NCBI GenBank assembly: GCA_017410245.1
Contig: JAFQRE010000035.1
Span: forward strand, 1-43,423
Origin: Bacteroidaceae bacterium
Lineage (GTDB): Bacteria; Bacteroidota; Bacteroidia; Bacteroidales; Barnesiellaceae_A
Direction of reading: 5' to 3'
Length of the DNA stretch: 43,423 nt
Position numbers and translations under genes: made by a program. Positions 41,450-43,423 of the stretch are shown here, one piece after another (within the stretch, counting starts at the first letter, position 1; each line of letters starts with the position of its first letter). A model generated the notes under the pieces. That model was not told where the DNA came from. It saw only the letters and a program-made list of their open reading frames with translations, and did no database searches.

Positions 41450-41851
41450 ATGGTAATCAAGCGATACAAATGTAATATAGGCAACTTTTCGTTTCCCGTC
41501 GTCATAGGCGGAAAACAAAAGTGGCTTAACTTCAGTGGCAGTCGGTCAGACGAAGGTTACTACTCGACCGGTAATATCGCCGAGCAGACAGCCATAGAGA
41601 GCAGTCGTCGCTATAAGCGAGGTGAAATTGTGTGCATAGGTTCTTATGCACTGCAAGACGAAGAGGACGAAACCCCCGAAGACGCACCCACACCCCAAGA
41701 GGTAGTGCGCTTGGTGACTGAGGTGAATACTGTGCAAGAGGCTCGCGAATGGCTGATAGAGCATTGTGGAGCCAAGGCCGGAGAGTTGCCTAATAAAGAG
41801 GCTGTCTTGAGTAGAGCCGAGCGTGAGGGCGTGAAGTTTGAAAATCTGTAA
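41450..41851 (+). CDS. Small virion-region protein with LEM/HeH-like C-terminus (133 aa)
   Basis: A 133-aa protein four bases behind the capsid gene. The N-terminal half (MVIKRYKCNIGNFSFPVVIGGKQKWLNFSGSRSDEGYYSTGNIAEQTAIESSRRYKRGEIVCIGSYALQ) is strand-rich. A short acidic linker follows, and the last 42 residues (NTVQEAREWLIEHCGAKAGELPNKEAVLSRAEREGVKF) resemble an HeH/LEM-type helix-extension-helix. Proteins after the capsid gene are often head decoration or head completion proteins, and HeH domains occur in phage structural proteins and tRNA/DNA-binding contexts. Function remains open. Confidence 0.65.
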   Translation: MVIKRYKCNIGNFSFPVVIGGKQKWLNFSGSRSDEGYYSTGNIAEQTAIESSRRYKRGEIVCIGSYALQDEEDETPEDAPTPQEVVRLVTEVNTVQEAREWLIEHCGAKAGELPNKEAVLSRAEREGVKFENL

Positions 41852-41866
41852 TCTGTAATAGTAGAA

Positions 41867-42475
41867 ATGAAAGTCTCGAATATAGTAGCACAAGTGCGAG
41901 AATACCTTGATGAGGTAGATGCGTTGAACGATATGGAAGAACTGAATGGCAGTGCTCCGGTAGATGCACGCATCAAGTCGATGATACCGGAGTGTGCGTT
42001 GATATATATGTTGGCGCAACCGATGTCGGGTACGCTTGAGGTAGATGCCGAAGGTGTAGGACACTATCCTGTCCCGGCAGATTGGGGACGGCTCGGCGAG
42101 CTGAAACTGAGTTGTTGGCGTCGGCCTGTGTATGATACCATAGCCGTAGGAAGTGCGAAGTATGAGAGACAGCAACATCTTGTAACACGGGGCGGCACAG
42201 TTCGCCCCGTTGTTGCAATAGTGCCGAAGGGAGAATCACGCGAACTTGAGCTATACAGCATACCGGTGTATGATGCGACTGTGACGGTAGAGGAGGCAAC
42301 GTATGTGCCCCGAGTAGTGATAGCGAGTGAAGAAGATGATTTGTCGATACCCGCCGAGCGCGAGTCGGCCATGTGCTATATGATAGCCACACGCGTGGCG
42401 AGAAGTTACGGCAAAGAGCGAGCCGTGACGATGTTGAGTGCCTCGCTTGAGGAGGAGTTGCAACGAATAATGTAG
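41867..42475 (+). CDS. Head-tail connector (adaptor) candidate
   Basis: A 202-aa protein with an N-terminal helix (MKVSNIVAQVREYLDEVDALNDM), a helical region around DARIKSMIPECALIYMLAQ, a central strand-rich part (RPVVAIVPKGESRELELYSIP, ATVTVEEATYVPRV) and a C-terminal helix (YMIATRVARSYGKERAVTMLSASLEEELQRIM). This shape, between capsid and tail-fibre genes, resembles the gp11/gp4-type adaptors that form a ring below the portal in podoviruses. No family hallmark is secure. Confidence 0.6.
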   Translation: MKVSNIVAQVREYLDEVDALNDMEELNGSAPVDARIKSMIPECALIYMLAQPMSGTLEVDAEGVGHYPVPADWGRLGELKLSCWRRPVYDTIAVGSAKYERQQHLVTRGGTVRPVVAIVPKGESRELELYSIPVYDATVTVEEATYVPRVVIASEEDDLSIPAERESAMCYMIATRVARSYGKERAVTMLSASLEEELQRIM

Positions 42476-42481
42476 GAAATA

Positions 42482-43423
42482 ATGAGCTACTTAGATACAA
42501 TAGGAGCACAAGATATAACGCCTAAAGAGCCGGGGTATTTGGCTACTATAGGTGCCACTGAGGGAGTGAGTGAAGTAGCTCCCTCGCAATATATAGATAG
42601 TGTAGAGGAGTGTGGTTGCCACGTAGAAGAGCCCGTGCGCGAGCAGGGTTATCTCGGGTGGTTTGCCAACCTTGAGGAGTGCTTAGAGGCACACCCCCAG
42701 CCGAGGCTTGGAATGTCATTTAAAAATGTGACAACCCGCAGTGTGTGGTTGTATGATGGTGTGCGCTGGGTGAATACCACACTGGGCAATCCCTTCACTA
42801 TGATCAATGATGAGGAGAATGCCGGTTGGGTGCGTAGAGGCATAGCACAGAGCTTCTATTATCTACCGAAAGAGGAGGGTGAGAAGCAATTTGCCTTTGA
42901 GATAGAAGGAGGTGGCAGTGCCACGATAAGTGTGCCTATAACCTCGATAAGTGAGGTGGTATTTATAGAGTGGACAGGCGAGACACTCGGCTATGCCATA
43001 CATCAACTCGATCCCGATGTAGTGAAGAATGAGGGAGGTGTGTTGAAAACCTTGTCGGGAGATGTGGTGATAGACATCAACGAATTGCTTGAGAACATAG
43101 TAATCCTCGACCAATATACCGATGATATAGACAAGCGTCTCCATGCCGAGGCCGATAGAGCCAAGGCCGCCGAGCAGACGTTGCGCGATGAGATAATAGC
43201 CGTAGGAGATGTGGCAGTGAAGCATGAGGCGCAGACATTGAGCACGGAGCAGAAACGTACAGCCAGAAACAATATAGGAGCCGTGGGAGTGTCGAGTGTG
43301 ACCGAACATGGTGCCTTGCTTGAAGAGAATGGCAGTGCCATATACCCGACCACCCAAGCCAAGCATGTGCAACTGAGCAATGGTGTAGATAGCGAGACGA
43401 TGCTGTATGCTACACATGCCAAG
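42482..43423 (+). CDS. Tail fibre or spike protein (partial, open at window edge)
   Basis: The frame from the ATG at 42482 stays open for 314 codons to the last base, so only the N-terminal part is here. It starts MSYLDTIGAQDITPKEPGYLATIGA, contains short repeats of strand segments, an alpha region (LENIVILDQYTDDIDKRLHAEADRAKAAEQTLRDE), and LSTEQKRTARNNIGAVGVSSV, the ArNNIGa motif common in tail fibres, followed by ATTHAKH-like TTQAKHVQLSNGVDSETML. It would recognise the host surface. It begins 6 bases after the connector-candidate stop. Confidence 0.8.
   Translation, partial: MSYLDTIGAQDITPKEPGYLATIGATEGVSEVAPSQYIDSVEECGCHVEEPVREQGYLGWFANLEECLEAHPQPRLGMSFKNVTTRSVWLYDGVRWVNTTLGNPFTMINDEENAGWVRRGIAQSFYYLPKEEGEKQFAFEIEGGGSATISVPITSISEVVFIEWTGETLGYAIHQLDPDVVKNEGGVLKTLSGDVVIDINELLENIVILDQYTDDIDKRLHAEADRAKAAEQTLRDEIIAVGDVAVKHEAQTLSTEQKRTARNNIGAVGVSSVTEHGALLEENGSAIYPTTQAKHVQLSNGVDSETMLYATHAK

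Larger units (their letters stand above)
11232..43423. mobile_element. Integrated tailed phage (podovirus-like), right end outside window
   Basis: From the tRNA 3' end onward the content changes from host genes to integrase, a small XRE regulator, an ejection-protein set, nozzle-like protein, portal, terminase, scaffold, capsid and a tail fibre. All main structural frames are open, so the prophage looks intact as far as it is seen. Replication, lysis and the remainder of the tail genes are not in the window. Confidence 0.9.

Overview
The window is a piece of a Bacteroidales (Bacteroidota) chromosome carrying most of an integrated tailed phage. The host assignment rests on three things. Promoters have the Bacteroidota -7 element TAnnTTTG, for example upstream of the tRNA, the SPOR lipoprotein and the first glycosyltransferase of the cluster. 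There are type IX secretion components (a PorQ-like protein and a surface leucine-rich protein with a C-terminal sorting tail). The integrase is of the Bacteroidetes tyrosine-recombinase type. I cannot name a genus.

Host part (1-11231): an IS transposase fragment (1-201); a BspA-like leucine-rich repeat protein; a family 2 glycosyltransferase; a minus-strand block porQ-cmk-ispH; a SPOR-domain lipoprotein; an orphan M52 hydrogenase-maturation-type protease; an HdeD/DUF308 membrane protein; a YfcE-type phosphoesterase; then a co-directional surface-glycan cluster (two or three glycosyltransferase-type proteins and a Stealth-type sugar-phosphate transferase) followed by a TIGR04076-like small protein. 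The host segment ends at a tRNA-Gly(CCC) gene that has its own promoter.

Phage part (about 11232 to the window end, right end not included): an integrase directly behind the tRNA implies that the tRNA 3' end is the attachment site. Then comes a minus-strand early/immunity region of small proteins with a 62-aa XRE-type regulator, an operator-like palindrome, a candidate plus-strand small RNA (about 13406-13482), and an HTH protein preceded by five TGGGACA iterons. Next is a minus-strand ejection cassette: a 204-aa and a 353-aa internal-virion-like protein and a 4973-aa polyvalent protein that alone fills 14.9 kb. The plus strand then has a tail-nozzle-like protein and the portal; the minus strand has the large terminase with a small-terminase candidate; the plus strand has scaffold-like protein, major capsid protein, a LEM/HeH-like protein, a head-tail connector candidate and the beginning of a tail fibre. 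Podovirus-like morphology is inferred from the P22/T7-like portal, nozzle and ejection set. No replication or lysis gene is visible here; they may lie to the right of the window.

The most unusual signal is inside the giant gene. Two unrelated families of short palindromic DNA elements (a 56-bp element in three close copies plus one diverged copy, and a 29-bp element in three identical copies) are inserted in frame. Most copies lie in the linkers between recognisable domains, so they add the peptides SPSASNSEIGGVAESRGG and RRDTTLVSP without breaking the frame. This resembles the in-frame palindromic elements of Rickettsia, but here in a phage ejection-protein gene.

No gene-free stretch exceeds about 300 bases; the longer gaps (5206-5370, 5854-6068, 7741-7893, 11232-11391, 15107-15280, 36656-36830) hold the promoters, hairpins and repeats listed below or nothing I can identify.
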